This document shows, piece after piece, positions 5,629-7,277 of a stretch of DNA of 7,277 nt. Within the stretch, counting starts at the first letter, position 1; every line of letters begins with the position of its first letter. Made by a program: the position numbers and the translations under genes. Below the pieces are notes generated by a model. That model did not search any database. It had not been told where the DNA came from and saw only the letters and a list, made by a program, of their open reading frames with translations. Source of the stretch: JAAYYY01 sp032260445 (GTDB lineage: Bacteria > Chloroflexota > Anaerolineae > Promineifilales > Promineifilaceae); contig JAVVFG010000223.1 in the NCBI GenBank assembly GCA_032260445.1, forward strand, positions 1-7,277, given 5' to 3'.

Positions 5629-7277
5629 GCTGAGACGGCGACAGATTTACCCTCTTTCAGGTAGCGATCGAACCAACGTACAATGTGCCCGAGGCGGGCA
5701 ACGCGGCGATCCGTTCGCCCGCCGCGCGAGAGCCCGTGGGATTCTTCGGGAAAGACGACCAGCTCGGTATCGACGCCGAGCCGCCGCAGCGCCAGGAAGA
5801 GCTGCGTGCCCTGTTCCAGATTGCAGCGCATGTCCTGCTCACTGTGAATGACCAGGGTGGGTGTCGTCGCGTTGCCGATGTATGCCACCGGCGACTGGCG
5901 CCAATAGGCTTCGAAAGCCTCCCACGGCGGCTGGCAGTTGGCCCAGGGATCCTCGAAGTGGATACCAACGTCTGAAGAGCCCCAGAAGCTGAGCGCATTA
6001 CTCACAACGCGTTGGGCGACAGCGGCCTTGAAGCGATCGGTATGGCCGATGATCCACGCTGTCATATAGCCGCCGTAACTGCCACCCGTCACCCCCATCC
6101 GCTCCGTGTCAATGTACGGTAGTGCGGCAACAGAGTCCGTCCAGGCCATCACGTCGGCGTAATCACGGTCGCCCCAGTTGTGGTGAATAGCACGGCTATG
6201 TACCTCGCCATAGCCCTGCCCGCCGCGCGGGTTGGTGAAGTGAACGACATAGCCCTGTGCCGCCAGCGTGTAGAACTCATGCATGAAGAGCTGGCCATAC
6301 TGCAGCCACGGGCCGCCGTGGATCTCTAAGATGGAAGGGTACGTCTTTTCGGGGTCAAATCCCGGCGGCTTCAGGATCCAGCCCTGCAAATCGTTGCCAT
6401 CCGCGCCCTTAATCCAGACCTCTTCGATCTCGCCCAGATCAATAGCGCCAAACCACGACTCGTTGAGCTGCGTCAGTTGGCGGTAGCCTTCCTCAGCGGT
6501 GTCCCACAACCAGATCTGCCCCGGGTCGCTAAAGCTGCCCCAGATGTAGGCGAGGGTTTGCCGCGCTTCGTCAAAGGTGAAGTCGCTGATCGCTCCCTCT
6601 GGCGCCAATAGCGACTCAACTGTGCCATCCAGGCCAACGCTATACAGCGATGTACGCCCATGTCTCGACACCTGTGTAAAAAGCTTTGTGCTATCAACCG
6701 ACCAGACTGGCGCCGTGACGGGCCGATCGGCGACGTCTCCGAGCGTGCTGTTCGAAATGTGCAGGTCGGTTTCCGCGGTCAGGTTGCGCGCCGGCTCGCT
6801 ACCATCGCGTGCTAGCACCCACAGGCTGTTGTTCCGCCACCAGTTCCCCTTTCCTTCACTGCTCGTATAGGAGAGCCATTCCCCGTCCGGCGATGCGGCT
6901 AGGCCAGATTTCGTCCCAATAGGCGTCTCCAGCCTTTCCATCTCCGCTCCGGCGGCGGGGATGGAGAAGACGTCCACCAGATCGGGCTCCAGGTCGGGCT
7001 TCTCGGAGCGATTGGACAAGAAGTAAATCGTTTCACCATCTGGCGCCCACACTGGCGACGTTTCGTGATAGTCGCCGTCGGTTAGCTGCGTCACCTCCCC
7101 CGTCGTCGCGTCGATTAGCAACAGGTGCCAGCTCTCCTGCGGCATCCAGCCGGCGCCGTCAAGGCGGAAATCAGCGCGCGTGATGTTCCGCGCCACGATG
7201 CCCAGCTTTTTCTTCTGCTCGTCCTCGTCGCGCTCGATGGCGTCTTGATCTTTGTTGCGAAACTGGCACAACAGCCG
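5625..7277 (-). CDS. S9-family prolyl-oligopeptidase-like serine peptidase (N-terminus off the right edge)
   Basis: About 550 residues are visible; the reading frame continues past base 7277, so the true start is missing. Relatives of the S9C (acylaminoacyl-peptidase/dipeptidyl-peptidase-like) group have about 650-690 residues, so roughly 100-140 are missing. The first half is a beta-propeller made of repeated blades such as QLTDGDY, SPVWAPDGETIYFLSNR and GLAASPDGEWLSYTS. The C-terminal alpha/beta-hydrolase domain begins near ADGNDLQGWILKPPGF and carries the oxyanion region EIHGGPW, FTNPRGGQGYG, the nucleophile elbow GGSYGG (Ser codon 6080-6078), HSEQD (Asp codon 5834-5832) and ESHG (His codon 5738-5736). 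The triad is complete. No C-terminal anchor is seen; whether the protein is exported depends on the missing N-terminus. Such enzymes cleave short peptides or modified N-terminal residues. The gene ends in TAG, sharing CTAG with the nth stop. Confidence 0.95.
   Translation of the reverse strand, partial: RLLCQFRNKDQDAIERDEDEQKKKLGIVARNITRADFRLDGAGWMPQESWHLLLIDATTGEVTQLTDGDYHETSPVWAPDGETIYFLSNRSEKPDLEPDLVDVFSIPAAGAEMERLETPIGTKSGLAASPDGEWLSYTSSEGKGNWWRNNSLWVLARDGSEPARNLTAETDLHISNSTLGDVADRPVTAPVWSVDSTKLFTQVSRHGRTSLYSVGLDGTVESLLAPEGAISDFTFDEARQTLAYIWGSFSDPGQIWLWDTAEEGYRQLTQLNESWFGAIDLGEIEEVWIKGADGNDLQGWILKPPGFDPEKTYPSILEIHGGPWLQYGQLFMHEFYTLAAQGYVVHFTNPRGGQGYGEVHSRAIHHNWGDRDYADVMAWTDSVAALPYIDTERMGVTGGSYGGYMTAWIIGHTDRFKAAVAQRVVSNALSFWGSSDVGIHFEDPWANCQPPWEAFEAYWRQSPVAYIGNATTPTLVIHSEQDMRCNLEQGTQLFLALRRLGVDTELVVFPEESHGLSRGGRTDRRVARLGHIVRWFDRYLKEGKSVAVSA

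Noticed and set aside
1..7277. A defence island, mobile element, CRISPR array or other undescribed multi-gene system
   Set aside because: No transposase, integrase, Cas, toxin-antitoxin, phage or direct-repeat signature was seen. Apart from one two-gene unit the genes stand alone and look like ordinary chromosomal content.

Overview
The window is GC-rich (about 60% by eye) and carries six protein-coding genes. Two are cut by the window edges. The best guess for the source is a member of the Chloroflexota (Anaerolineae/Caldilineae-like). This rests mainly on the long lipoprotein, which combines an NBR1-type Ig-like domain with SdrD_B-type domains, and on the style of the glycosyltransferase and S9 peptidase. 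It is an inference, because no rRNA or other phylogenetic marker is present.

Layout, left to right. (1) Bases 1-623, minus strand: N-terminal part of a membrane-anchored Cache-domain sensor, running off the left edge, with a near-consensus sigma-70 type promoter in front of it. (2) A 225-bp divergent intergenic region with nested inverted repeats. (3) 849-2959, plus strand: a two-gene unit made of a GT4-type glycosyltransferase and a DUF429-like putative RNase H-fold protein. The second gene starts at a GTG that overlaps the first gene's stop (GTGA), behind a GGAGG. (4) 3020-4816, minus strand: a 598-residue lipoprotein whose rho-independent terminator lies over the stop codon of the convergent DUF429-like gene. 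(5) 4954-5628, plus strand: endonuclease III (nth) with complete catalytic residues and iron-sulfur cluster ligands. (6) 5625-7277, minus strand: an S9-family prolyl-oligopeptidase-like peptidase with an intact Ser-Asp-His triad, running off the right edge. It is convergent with nth, and the two stop codons share one CTAG.

The genes do not form one obvious pathway. Only the glycosyltransferase/DUF429-like pair looks like an operon. The rest are single genes of sensing, envelope, DNA repair and peptide turnover. I saw no mobile element, CRISPR array, tRNA, rRNA or phage gene, and no convincing undescribed system. The most unusual items are the domain mosaic of the lipoprotein, the coupling of a glycosyltransferase to a putative nuclease-fold protein, the nested inverted repeats before the glycosyltransferase, and the very tight convergent gene ends.
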